Shown here in pieces: positions 1-6,244 of a stretch of DNA of 6,244 nt (positions are counted from its first letter, which is position 1; every line of letters begins with the position of its first letter). Origin of the DNA: Gammaproteobacteria bacterium (lineage in GTDB: Bacteria; Pseudomonadota; Gammaproteobacteria; UBA9214); NCBI GenBank assembly GCA_029881775.1, contig JAOULY010000130.1, positions 1 through 6,244 of the forward strand, given 5' to 3'. Under the pieces are notes generated by a model that was not told the DNA's origin, made no database searches, and saw only the letters and a list, made by a program, of their open reading frames with translations. Made by a program: the position numbers and the translations under genes.

Positions 1-103
1 GCGCCCTGTCATCCGGCGGCGTCGTGGTGTCGACAGTCCCGGTAGCGACGTCCGCGCTGTGCGGCTCTGCGGGTGCCTGCCTGGCTTTGGAAAATAGGCC
101 CAT
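1..103 (-). CDS. Probable N-terminus of an unidentified protein, cut by the left window edge
   Basis: An ATG at 103-101 opens a minus-strand frame with no stop through to base 1 (34 full codons). The product begins MGLFSKARQAPAEP and continues as a stretch rich in Ala, Thr, Pro and Asp. This resembles a short hydrophobic/basic start followed by a disordered linker, as in many cytoplasmic or membrane-associated bacterial proteins. Third codon positions are mostly G or C, as expected for coding DNA at this GC content. A GGAG lies 12 bases upstream of the ATG, a rather long but possible ribosome-binding spacing. The gene has the same orientation as the TAXI gene upstream, about 225 bases away. 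The visible part has no catalytic motif, so no function can be assigned. Chance openness over 34 codons is the main alternative. Confidence 0.5.
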   Translation of the reverse strand, partial: MGLFSKARQAPAEPHSADVATGTVDTTTPPDDRA

Positions 104-328
104 CGGTGTGCTCAGCTCCGTGTTTTACAAGGATGCAGCTGCCAGGGATGGTGGGGCGAAACAGGCTCGCTGTTTAAGTAGATTGAGCAATGCGGTCCGC
201 CTTCCCTGGCCCTGGGCGCCGGTCAGTAACCGGTCGGCTTATCAGGTGCTTGCAATACAGGTTATCGGCACCGGCATGAGAATATTTGATCCCTCCGGGC
301 AACCCGGGGGGGCGGCTGATGAGCCCTG
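104..328. other. Intergenic region downstream of the TAXI gene
   Basis: This stretch separates the TAXI stop codon from the presumed start at 103. It holds a GC-rich hairpin at 291-311 and a small CCGGT/ACCGG hairpin with a five-base loop at 219-233. I found no convincing sigma70 promoter for the leftward gene. A plus-strand frame from 24 to 389 crosses it but resembles no known protein. Confidence 0.5.
291..311 (-). terminator. Candidate hairpin terminator after the TAXI gene (weak)
   Basis: An inverted repeat (plus-strand arms CCCTCCGGG and CCCGGGGGG around a CAA loop) starts 17 bases past the TAXI stop codon. In the minus-strand transcript the stem has eight pairs interrupted by one C-A mismatch. 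It is followed by ATCAAATATT rather than a run of U. Position and GC content suit a terminator, but the missing U tract makes intrinsic termination doubtful. In plus-strand RNA the mismatch becomes a U-G wobble, so the hairpin folds slightly better in that direction. Confidence 0.3.
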
Positions 329-1594
329 TTATTGCTGTTTTACCAATAACTTGTTGCGAACCAGGCCGATATGCAGGCGCAGGTTGTAGAGTTCATCGGC
401 GTAGGACAGGGGGACTTCGACCTTGCGCACTTCCTCTTCCAGCTTGTCCAGTTCATGACGGAGCAGCACCAGGGCCTCCCCGGTGAGTTGTTTTGGTGTT
501 TCCGTATCCAGCGCCTGTAACTCTTCATACCAGCGATAAATCTTCTTGCGCACGCGCCAGCGGTAGGCCGGTGGCATGATCTTGATCAGTGGCAGCAGCA
601 GTGTCAGCAACGGGACCAGCATCACCTTGAGCCGGTCAATCATGCTGGCCGTCCAGAACGGCAGGTAACGCTGCAGAAACGGGGGGCCGTGCCTGTAGAA
701 ACGGCGCGCATCATCATTCAGTGGAAATTCGAGATTATCCCGGTTGGGGAAAGTGCCTGGCCGGCCAAGCACGTCGCCGGTTCCCTGTACACGCGTAGCG
801 GCCTGTAACAGCAGGCTGACCAGCGCGGGATGAAAGTCTTCGCCGACGACGAGGTTGGCCGTGGCCGCCAGCAGGGTGGTGTTACGTGACGGAATGTTGG
901 CCTGCAGATCGATTACACCCTCGGGCAGGGTGACGGCGGACAGAAACGGGTGCAGGCGTGTGTAGCTAGTGGCGCGTGCAAATGACATTAACTGTATATC
1001 CTGTTCGTACAGGAGCTGTTGCACCAGCGGCGCGGCCGGCGAGGCGACGAGAAACAGGGCGTCGATGTTCCCGCTGCGCAGTGCCTCTGCTGCCGTGGCA
1101 CCGCCGATGGACTGGATGGTCTCTGCGTCGTTATCGATGAAATTGTCCGCCAGCAACTGGTTGGCTATGGCATGGGTGCCGCTGCCGTCTTCACCAATAG
1201 CGATACGCATTCCCTGTAATTGACCGAGGCGTGACAGTGTCTGCGTACCGCGGTAAAACACCCAGAGCGGCTCATAGTAGAGGCTGCCGAGGCTGGTCAA
1301 TGTATGGTCTTTTGTTTTATCGGCCGTGCCGCCCTGCACGAAGGCCAGGTTGACACTGCCATCTGCCAGCAGGCCGAGGTTCTCGACCGAGCCCGCTGTT
1401 GTGCGTATCTCCAGTGTGATGTCGTTTTCCGCCAGTAATTCACGGTAGCGTTGCGCGAACAGGTAATAGGCGCCGTCGGCCTGTCCGGTGGCGATCACCA
1501 GTGTATGCGGTGGTGCGGGGTTCACAAACTGCCAGGCGACCACGAAACCGGCCATTGCCAGCAGCGCGGCGGTGCCGAAGGTCAGCAGGCGCAT
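329..1594 (-). CDS. TAXI-family TRAP-type solute-binding protein with C-terminal membrane anchor
   Basis: This 421-residue protein belongs to the TAXI family of periplasmic receptors, which in TRAP transporters capture small organic solutes for a DctQ/DctM-type permease. A hydrophobic N-terminal segment (about 3-24) acts as a signal peptide or uncleaved anchor; it has no clear lipobox. The binding domain begins at about residue 32 with LVIATGQADGAYY, a typical TAXI opening, and continues with TTAGSVENL (65-73), the NLAFVQGG stretch (82-89) and IGEDGSGT (133-140). A second membrane segment lies at about 322-341. It is followed by a very basic stretch (YRWRVRKKIYRWYEEL, 344-359), which by the positive-inside rule puts the tail in the cytoplasm. 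Residues 372-395 are charged and probably coiled-coil. Plain TAXI receptors are shorter, about 320 residues, and lack this tail. The ATG at 1594 has an AGG nine bases upstream. No permease gene is adjacent, so the ligand and partner are unknown. Confidence 0.9.
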   Translation of the reverse strand: MRLLTFGTAALLAMAGFVVAWQFVNPAPPHTLVIATGQADGAYYLFAQRYRELLAENDITLEIRTTAGSVENLGLLADGSVNLAFVQGGTADKTKDHTLTSLGSLYYEPLWVFYRGTQTLSRLGQLQGMRIAIGEDGSGTHAIANQLLADNFIDNDAETIQSIGGATAAEALRSGNIDALFLVASPAAPLVQQLLYEQDIQLMSFARATSYTRLHPFLSAVTLPEGVIDLQANIPSRNTTLLAATANLVVGEDFHPALVSLLLQAATRVQGTGDVLGRPGTFPNRDNLEFPLNDDARRFYRHGPPFLQRYLPFWTASMIDRLKVMLVPLLTLLLPLIKIMPPAYRWRVRKKIYRWYEELQALDTETPKQLTGEALVLLRHELDKLEEEVRKVEVPLSYADELYNLRLHIGLVRNKLLVKQQ

Positions 1595-1820
1595 GGGTCG
1601 TTACCTGTCGGTGATGAGGTGAGTGTTAGTGCCGAGATCATTAACGGCAGGGTACTTGAACGCGGGTTTGAGTAAAAGAGGGCGCCGGGAATAGACGCTG
1701 CCTGGCTGAACAGAATGCCGGCTAATTACCTGTAACAGTGACAGCGGGACGAATGGAAGATTGTTTTGCCGGTTCCATCATCACCGGGGTGGCCGGGAAT
1801 GCTGCGCAGCGACACGGCGG
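1595..1820. other. Intergenic gap between the M48 and TAXI genes
   Basis: The gap separates two minus-strand genes and is long enough for the TAXI gene to have its own promoter, but no strong -35/-10 pair is visible. A perfect 10-base palindrome, GCTGCGCAGC, lies at 1801-1810, just past the M48 stop codon. A 5-bp hairpin at 1769-1787 has no U tract on the minus strand. I see no RNA gene or convincing small gene here. Confidence 0.45.
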
Positions 1821-2906
1821 TTATTGCGTGGTCCGATGGCTGAACTGCCTGGAATACTGTTCAGCCTGCTGTACCCTGTCAGGCGTCGACGGGTGGGTCG
1901 AGAGGTACTTGAGTAGCGCGGTCTCGTTACTGTCAGTCTCTTTGATCCCGGTAATATCGGTCTTGCCGGTATCCGCGTTGCTGCTGATGGATTTCATGAT
2001 ACGGCCGAAATACACCGGGTCGATACCCGCATCGAGCATGCGTTCAAAGGCATAGTGGTCCGCCTCGGTTTCATTTTCCCGGGAGTAATGGTTTTCCAGC
2101 AGGAACACCGGCAATGCGACGGCAATGTTGCTCGTGGCGGTGACATCGCCGGAAATCATTATGATCGCAATGGTCATAAACGACGAGTGCAGGACCTGTT
2201 GCAGGCCGTGCCGGTGAACCACGTGGCCGATTTCATGCAACAGCACTGAATCGATTTCTTCCTGGTTGGCGGCCAGTTCGATCAGGCGATCGGTGATGAC
2301 AATATCCCCGGACGGCAGGGCAAAGGCATTGGGTATATTTGACATTTTCCTGAAGTGCAGCTGGTAGGAAAAGGCCTCGTCTTGCAACGGTAACAGCGTC
2401 TGTTCGAAGTGTTGCCGGATGCGCTGCTGTTGTGCGGCCGGTAGCTCACTTGCATCAAGGATTGACCGGTCCAGTATGTCCAGTGTCTGCTCCGAAATGA
2501 TTTCTGTTGCCCGGACCGGCATCGCGTAGGCGATTTCCTTGCTGGCCCACGGCATGCCCCAGCGCAGTGCGGCAAAACCCGTCAGCAGGGTGAGCAGCAG
2601 CGCGATTGCGATCCAGTGCCAGCGGGATTCGAGGTGATGCAGCACGCCATCCCGGCGTGCCTTGTGTCCGCTGGCAGCGAGCAGGTCATCAATACCGTCA
2701 TTGTCTGTCGTCTCGAATACGGAACGGTCCGGCAGGGTGATCTTGCGGGGGATGTTGCCAACGCGAGGACTGACGTCCAGGTCCTGTATGTTGCCGGTGA
2801 CGGGTGAATGTGGACTGGGTGTGACGGTGAACCGACTGCCGTCGGCTGACAGCACGGCCTCGTAGCGGGCCGAGCTGTCAGCTGGATAATGCCAGCCTTG
2901 TATCAA
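1821..2906 (-). CDS. Membrane-anchored M48 family zinc metallopeptidase
   Basis: This 361-residue protein is an M48 (HtpX/Ste24/BepA clan) zinc endopeptidase. The catalytic signature HEIGH lies at 224-228: H224 and H228 bind zinc and E225 is the general base. The third ligand is probably E279 in the ENETEAD motif (277-283). Upstream is PNAFALPSGDIVITDRL (192-208), typical of the family; downstream is STHPSTPDRV (336-345), also characteristic. The first 95 residues form a soluble domain with no recognised catalytic motif. One membrane segment lies at about 98-115. Basic residues before it (KARR, 82-85) suggest that the N-terminus is cytoplasmic and the protease domain periplasmic. Two further hydrophobic stretches (243-252, 261-270) sit between the zinc motifs and may contact the membrane. 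The start is a TTG inside the upstream gene's stop (TTGA overlap). No good Shine-Dalgarno precedes it, so translation is probably coupled to the DUF898 gene. The substrate is unknown. Confidence 0.9.
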   Translation of the reverse strand: MIQGWHYPADSSARYEAVLSADGSRFTVTPSPHSPVTGNIQDLDVSPRVGNIPRKITLPDRSVFETTDNDGIDDLLAASGHKARRDGVLHHLESRWHWIAIALLLTLLTGFAALRWGMPWASKEIAYAMPVRATEIISEQTLDILDRSILDASELPAAQQQRIRQHFEQTLLPLQDEAFSYQLHFRKMSNIPNAFALPSGDIVITDRLIELAANQEEIDSVLLHEIGHVVHRHGLQQVLHSSFMTIAIIMISGDVTATSNIAVALPVFLLENHYSRENETEADHYAFERMLDAGIDPVYFGRIMKSISSNADTGKTDITGIKETDSNETALLKYLSTHPSTPDRVQQAEQYSRQFSHRTTQ

Positions 2907-4102
2907 AAGGCCAGGTCCAGGTTGGCATCCAGGTCGAATGCCTCGCCGATTTCATCGCCAATGGCAGACTGCCTGCTTTGCTGCAGGCTGACATACTGGT
3001 CGAGACTGCCGGCCAGTTGTGCGTGAGTTGTGTCCGCCATGATCCGGGCAATACGCACCTTGATCCATGGATAGGCAAACCCCAGCGTGAAGATCATCAG
3101 CAGGATATTGGCCAGGTAAAAGCGGAACAGGCGCCCCGTCGTGATGCTGGACTCCAGGCGCAGGACATTATCCAGCTGGATATTACTGAACACATGATTG
3201 CGAACATGCGCTTTGACATAGGCCTTGATCCAGACACCGGCGGATAGCATGGCGATATACACGAACACGGTTGCGGCAATCACGGGTGCCATGGCCATGG
3301 CCGGTATCTCGCCCTCTGCTGCCGGCAGCATGGCCGCGATATTGATTCCGGAGAAATACATGGCAGCTGCAGCAGTCAGGAAGATGCCGGCAAAGATCAG
3401 GATCGACCAGCCGAACATGCACAGGTAAATCAGGTAATATTTTTTCGCTGACAAGTCGACGTGCAGCATGCCCTGGCCGTAGCGGTGATTACCTATATAG
3501 TAGGTGGTGATTGCCTTTTGCAGGAACGGGAACATCAGGTAGGTTACCAGGAATGCGGTCACAACCAGCGGCACGTATGCGCCAGGGTCGGCGTTACCTG
3601 TAACAAACCACATCACGATGCCGGCCAGGAGCGCGGTCAACAGGGGAATAAGCGGTATGTACAGGAGGTACTTATAGGCATCATTGAGCGAGCCGTTGAA
3701 GCCGAAGCGCACATTGCGATAGCTGCTCATGCGGGCATTGAATTGCATGCTCCGCCACATGACCCACGGTGTCGCCAGCAGCAGTAGCAGTGCGAATGCC
3801 ATACCGGCGGCCGGGAACAGTTGGCCGATCAGGACATAGACCAGCAACAGGGTTACCGCGATCAGGCGACCTTTCAGGATCGCCAGCGGCCTGGCATGGT
3901 ATTCGAAGCCGCTGTTATCGACCTGTGTGTTGCCGTAAAAGTAACGGTTTGTCCGTACCTTTGCCCAGGCGGAATAGATGCCCAGGGTGAGAATGCTGAG
4001 GATCAGGTTGACGATCCAGATCCTGAAAAATTCACCGCCTTTGCCGGTAAACTGAAAAGATCGGGTGGCTGCTTCGGCTTCTGTCCGGGTAGTCTCGTTC
4101 AT
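2903..4102 (-). CDS. YjgN-like DUF898 family integral membrane protein
   Basis: This 399-residue polytopic inner-membrane protein belongs to the DUF898 family, of which E. coli YjgN, of very similar length, is a member; its biochemical function is not established. It begins with a short soluble segment, then FQFTGKGGEFF (16-26), which is typical of the family start. About eight hydrophobic segments follow, near 27-46, 79-99, 100-116, 145-168, 176-198, 222-250, 270-292 and 325-346. The region around 22-57 (FFRIWIVN...LTLGIYSAWAKVRTNR) recurs at about 321-355 (LFRFYLAN...FTLGFAYPWIKVRIAR), an internal duplication. The frame extends upstream to an ATG at 4234. I chose the ATG at 4102 because AGGAAGG lies seven bases before it, while the 44-residue extension is Cys-rich, unlike the family and has no ribosome-binding site. 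The stop codon overlaps the start of the M48 gene, which indicates an operon. Confidence 0.9.
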   Translation of the reverse strand: MNETTRTEAEAATRSFQFTGKGGEFFRIWIVNLILSILTLGIYSAWAKVRTNRYFYGNTQVDNSGFEYHARPLAILKGRLIAVTLLLVYVLIGQLFPAAGMAFALLLLLATPWVMWRSMQFNARMSSYRNVRFGFNGSLNDAYKYLLYIPLIPLLTALLAGIVMWFVTGNADPGAYVPLVVTAFLVTYLMFPFLQKAITTYYIGNHRYGQGMLHVDLSAKKYYLIYLCMFGWSILIFAGIFLTAAAAMYFSGINIAAMLPAAEGEIPAMAMAPVIAATVFVYIAMLSAGVWIKAYVKAHVRNHVFSNIQLDNVLRLESSITTGRLFRFYLANILLMIFTLGFAYPWIKVRIARIMADTTHAQLAGSLDQYVSLQQSRQSAIGDEIGEAFDLDANLDLAF

Positions 4103-4109
4103 CTCAAAA

Positions 4110-4116
4110 CCTTCCT
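4110..4116 (-). promoter_or_regulatory. Strong Shine-Dalgarno that sets the DUF898 start
   Basis: The minus strand reads AGGAAGG TTTTGAG ATG: a strong purine-rich ribosome-binding site with seven-base spacing to the ATG at 4102. It decides the start in favour of 4102 over the longer in-frame ATG at 4234, which has no such site. Confidence 0.8.
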
Positions 4117-4223
4117 GGCGTGACTCATATCGGTATACGCATATGCTGGTGTCTGAATGAAACTTATCGGTCCCCGCGCAAATCGGCTTGAACAGTCCAC
4201 AGCCTGCGCTGTCATGGCAGGAT

Positions 4224-4253
4224 AGTATTTCCATGAAATGCTATAAATATCAA
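4224..4253 (-). promoter_or_regulatory. Candidate sigma70 promoter for the DUF898/M48 operon
   Basis: On the minus strand, TTGATA (5 of 6 matches to TTGACA, at 4253-4248) is followed after 18 bases by AATACT (4 of 6 matches to TATAAT, at 4229-4224). The pair lies in the AT-rich patch and would start transcription near 4217, giving a leader of about 115 bases. The -10 match is modest. On the opposite strand, TATAAA at 4242-4247 could be a -10 for recQ but lacks a good -35. Confidence 0.35.
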
Positions 4254-4300
4254 TAAGTAAAATAAACGAAATGTGTCGGAAACAGGATGACAGAGTGTTC

Positions 4301-4354
4301 TGCTGATTGCTGTCTGGCGAGGCTGAAGGGACGCATGCAGATATGCTGATTGCT
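4301..4354. repeat. 11-base direct repeat pair upstream of recQ
   Basis: TGCTGATTGCT occurs exactly at 4301-4311 and again at 4344-4354, 43 bases apart start to start, about four helical turns. A nine-base inverted match (CAGCAATCA) to the first copy and its next base lies at 4431-4439, directly after the recQ start codon. The spacing would put a bound protein on the same DNA face, as at paired operators, but no known regulator site is recognised. Confidence 0.4.
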
Positions 4355-4427
4355 TTGGGCGGAGTGTGTGGTTAGGCTCGGTCGCTCCCGATAACAGACG
4401 CCCGCTTATTTGACGCCGTATTCCACA

Positions 4428-6244
4428 GTGCAGCAATCACCGCAAGATATCCTCCAGTCTGTATTCGGCTTCAGCGAATTTCGTCCCGATCAGCAGGCGA
4501 TCATCAATGACGTGCTGTCACGGCGCGATACCTTTGTATTAATGCCGACCGGTGGTGGCAAGTCTTTGTGCTACCAGATCCCGGCCCTGCGGCTACCGGG
4601 CACGGCAATCGTGGTGTCGCCGCTGATTTCGCTGATGAAGGACCAGGTTGACGCCTTGCAGGCCAACGGCGTCATGGCGGCCTGTTATAACTCATCGCTG
4701 AACGAGGCCGATTCCCGCCGGATCCTGGCGCAATTGCATGCCGGTGAGCTCAAGCTGTTGTATGTCGCACCCGAGCGACTGTTGTCCGCCAGCTTCCAGG
4801 CGCGCTTGCAGGACATCGAGATTACCCTGCTCGCGGTGGACGAGGCGCATTGCGTTTCCCAGTGGGGGCACGACTTTCGTCCGGAGTATGCGCAGCTGGG
4901 TGAGTTGCGTGCGCAGTTCCCGACAGTGCCGATGGTGGCGCTGACCGCCACGGCTGACCCGCAGACACGTGCGGACATTATCCAGCGGTTACGCCTGCGG
5001 GACCCTGCCGTCCATATCGCCGGGTTTGACCGCCCCAATATCCGCTATGCCGCACTGGAGAAACGCAAGCCGTTCGAACAGCTGACGGCTTTCCTTGAGC
5101 GGCAGCAGGGCGAGTCCGGTATTGTCTATGCGCTCAGCCGCAAGCGGGTCGAAGAGATTGCCGGCAAGTTACAGGCGCTCGGTGTGCGTGCCATGCCTTA
5201 CCATGCGGGGTTGCCTGCAGCCGCGCGCCAGGGCGCGCATGAGAAGTTCATGCGTGACGAGGTGGACATCGTCGTGGCAACGGTCGCCTTCGGCATGGGT
5301 ATCGATAAGCCCGATGTGCGTTTCGTGGTTCACTATGACCTGCCGAAGAATATCGAAAGCTATTACCAGGAAACCGGGCGGGCCGGGCGTGACGGCTTGC
5401 CTGCCGAGGCGCTGATGTTGTTCGGGGCGCAGGATATGGTGCTGGCGCGGCGGATGGTCGAGCAGGGCGACAATGAACAGCAGCGCCGGATCGAGACGCA
5501 CAAGCTCAACAGCATGGTGGCGTTTGCCGAATCACTGACCTGCCGGCGGCGTGTATTGCTGAACTATTTCGGCGATGACTCCGGCAAGGACTGCGGTAAC
5601 TGCGACATCTGCGCCGACCCGCCCGAGTGCTACGATGCGACGGATGACGCCCGCAAGGCGCTGTCCTGTGTCTACCGCGTGGGACAGCGTTTCGGCATGC
5701 GCCACGTGGTTGATGTGTTGCGCGGGATGGATAACGAACGTATACGCACGCTGCGTCACTCCGGGCTGAGTACCTACGGAATCGGCGCTGACCGCAGTGA
5801 TGCCGAGTGGACCAGCCTGTTCCGCCAGTTAATCCACCGTGGCTACCTGCTGCAGGATATCGCCAATTACTCTGTGCTGAAACTGACCGAAGAGGCGCGG
5901 CCGCTGCTGAAAGGCGAGGTCCGGCTGGAACTCGCCAGGCCGCGTTTGCGCGAACGCGCGCGCAAGCAGAAGAAGCTGGCCGTTGCCGTCGAGGGCAGGG
6001 ACGAGCTGCTGTTCGAGCTGTTACGCGAGTTGCGCAAGGACCTGGCAAGGGAAGAGGGGATAGCACCCTACATGGTATTCGGCGATGCTGCGCTCACCCA
6101 GATGGCGATCCTGTTGCCCAACTCAAAAACCGAGTTCCTGCAGGTCAATGGCGTTGGCGAGAAGAAACTGGATAAGTACGGTGAAGTGTTCCTGAAAGAG
6201 ATCGCGGGTTACCGGGAAAAGCATGCCGGCAATTCAGTGCCCGG
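4428..6244 (+). CDS. recQ: ATP-dependent DNA helicase RecQ (3' end cut by window edge)
   Basis: RecQ is a 3'-to-5' superfamily 2 DNA helicase acting in recombination, RecF-pathway gap repair and replication restart. The window shows 605 codons without a stop; E. coli RecQ has about 609 residues, so little is probably missing. Motif 0 (FGFSEFRPDQ) lies at 13-22, Walker A (TGGGKS, with K45) at 41-46, the DEAH box at 138-141 followed by CVSQWGHDFRPEY, and motif VI (QETGRAGRDG) at 314-323. The RQC zinc site is intact, with cysteines at 372, 389, 392 and 395, followed by a winged-helix region. An HRDC domain (about 525-597) contains NGVGEKKLDKYG. The GTG at 4428 gives an N-terminus about eight residues shorter than in E. 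coli. The frame is open back to 4395, and a TTG at 4410 is the only other plausible start. Neither has a clear Shine-Dalgarno. Transcribed divergently from DUF898. Confidence 0.96.
   Translation, partial: MQQSPQDILQSVFGFSEFRPDQQAIINDVLSRRDTFVLMPTGGGKSLCYQIPALRLPGTAIVVSPLISLMKDQVDALQANGVMAACYNSSLNEADSRRILAQLHAGELKLLYVAPERLLSASFQARLQDIEITLLAVDEAHCVSQWGHDFRPEYAQLGELRAQFPTVPMVALTATADPQTRADIIQRLRLRDPAVHIAGFDRPNIRYAALEKRKPFEQLTAFLERQQGESGIVYALSRKRVEEIAGKLQALGVRAMPYHAGLPAAARQGAHEKFMRDEVDIVVATVAFGMGIDKPDVRFVVHYDLPKNIESYYQETGRAGRDGLPAEALMLFGAQDMVLARRMVEQGDNEQQRRIETHKLNSMVAFAESLTCRRRVLLNYFGDDSGKDCGNCDICADPPECYDATDDARKALSCVYRVGQRFGMRHVVDVLRGMDNERIRTLRHSGLSTYGIGADRSDAEWTSLFRQLIHRGYLLQDIANYSVLKLTEEARPLLKGEVRLELARPRLRERARKQKKLAVAVEGRDELLFELLRELRKDLAREEGIAPYMVFGDAALTQMAILLPNSKTEFLQVNGVGEKKLDKYGEVFLKEIAGYREKHAGNSVP

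Larger units (their letters stand above)
4103..4427. other. Divergent intergenic control region between DUF898 and recQ
   Basis: This 325-base region separates the minus-strand DUF898/M48 operon from plus-strand recQ. It contains a markedly AT-rich patch (about 4226-4272) inside otherwise GC-rich DNA, a candidate promoter for the operon, and two copies of an 11-base repeat nearer to recQ. I found no LexA-type CTGT-N8-ACAG box, no riboswitch-like structure and no RNA gene. A minus-strand frame spanning about 4212-4436 from a TTG has no recognisable protein character. Confidence 0.6.

Noticed and set aside
24..389. Plus-strand open frame of 121 codons at the left edge
   Set aside because: It runs antisense to the end of the TAXI gene and to the likely leftward gene, its product has no domain-like pattern, and its Cys- and Arg-rich end is typical of shadow frames.
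1769..1787. CCGGT/ACCGG hairpin downstream of the M48 gene as a terminator
   Set aside because: The stem is only five pairs with a nine-base loop, and on the minus strand it is followed by CAAAAC instead of a U run.
1690..1790. Very short minus-strand frame (MMEPAKQSS..., about 19 codons) in the M48-TAXI gap
   Set aside because: No ribosome-binding site precedes it and it has no membrane or leader-peptide character; a frame this short is expected by chance.
1738..2055. Plus-strand open frame of 105 codons
   Set aside because: It is mostly antisense to the well-supported M48 gene and has no recognisable features.
4103..4234. Longer DUF898 start at 4234
   Set aside because: There is no Shine-Dalgarno before it, the added 44 residues do not look like the family, and AGGAAGG is well placed before the ATG at 4102.
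4261..4427. LexA (SOS) box before recQ
   Set aside because: I looked for CTGT-N8-ACAG and close variants; CTGT and ACAG words occur but not in the required spacing.
4212..4436. Minus-strand open frame of 74 codons across the divergent region
   Set aside because: It starts at a TTG inside recQ, has no ribosome-binding site, overlaps the candidate promoter, and its product resembles no family.

Overview
This window looks like chromosomal DNA of a gammaproteobacterium with moderately high GC content. The RecQ reading frame follows Escherichia coli RecQ motif by motif. The other genes (a TAXI-type solute-binding protein, a YjgN/DUF898 membrane protein and an M48 metallopeptidase) also fit a free-living proteobacterium. 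The lineage call is inference; no rRNA, tRNA, phage or transposon sequence is visible.

Layout from left to right. Positions 1-103 (minus strand) probably hold the first 34 codons of an unidentified gene that leaves the window on the left. Positions 104-328 are noncoding and contain a small GC-rich hairpin. Positions 329-1594 (minus) encode a TAXI-family solute-binding protein with an extra membrane anchor and a charged, helical C-terminal tail. After a 226-base gap, positions 1821-4102 (minus) hold a two-gene operon: a YjgN-like DUF898 membrane protein (upstream) and a membrane-anchored M48 zinc metallopeptidase (downstream). Their frames overlap by four bases. Positions 4103-4427 are a divergent control region with an AT-rich patch, a candidate promoter for the operon and an 11-base direct repeat. 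From 4428 to the right edge (plus) runs recQ, almost complete but without its stop codon.

RecQ is a housekeeping DNA-repair helicase and has no obvious functional tie to the minus-strand genes; they share only the divergent intergenic region. The DUF898/M48 pair is the most intriguing part. An integral membrane protein and a membrane-bound protease appear to be made from one message by coupled translation, which suggests a shared, still undefined envelope task. The TAXI protein lacks adjacent TRAP permease genes in this window and has a receptor-like topology. I see no CRISPR array, mobile element or clearly new defence system.
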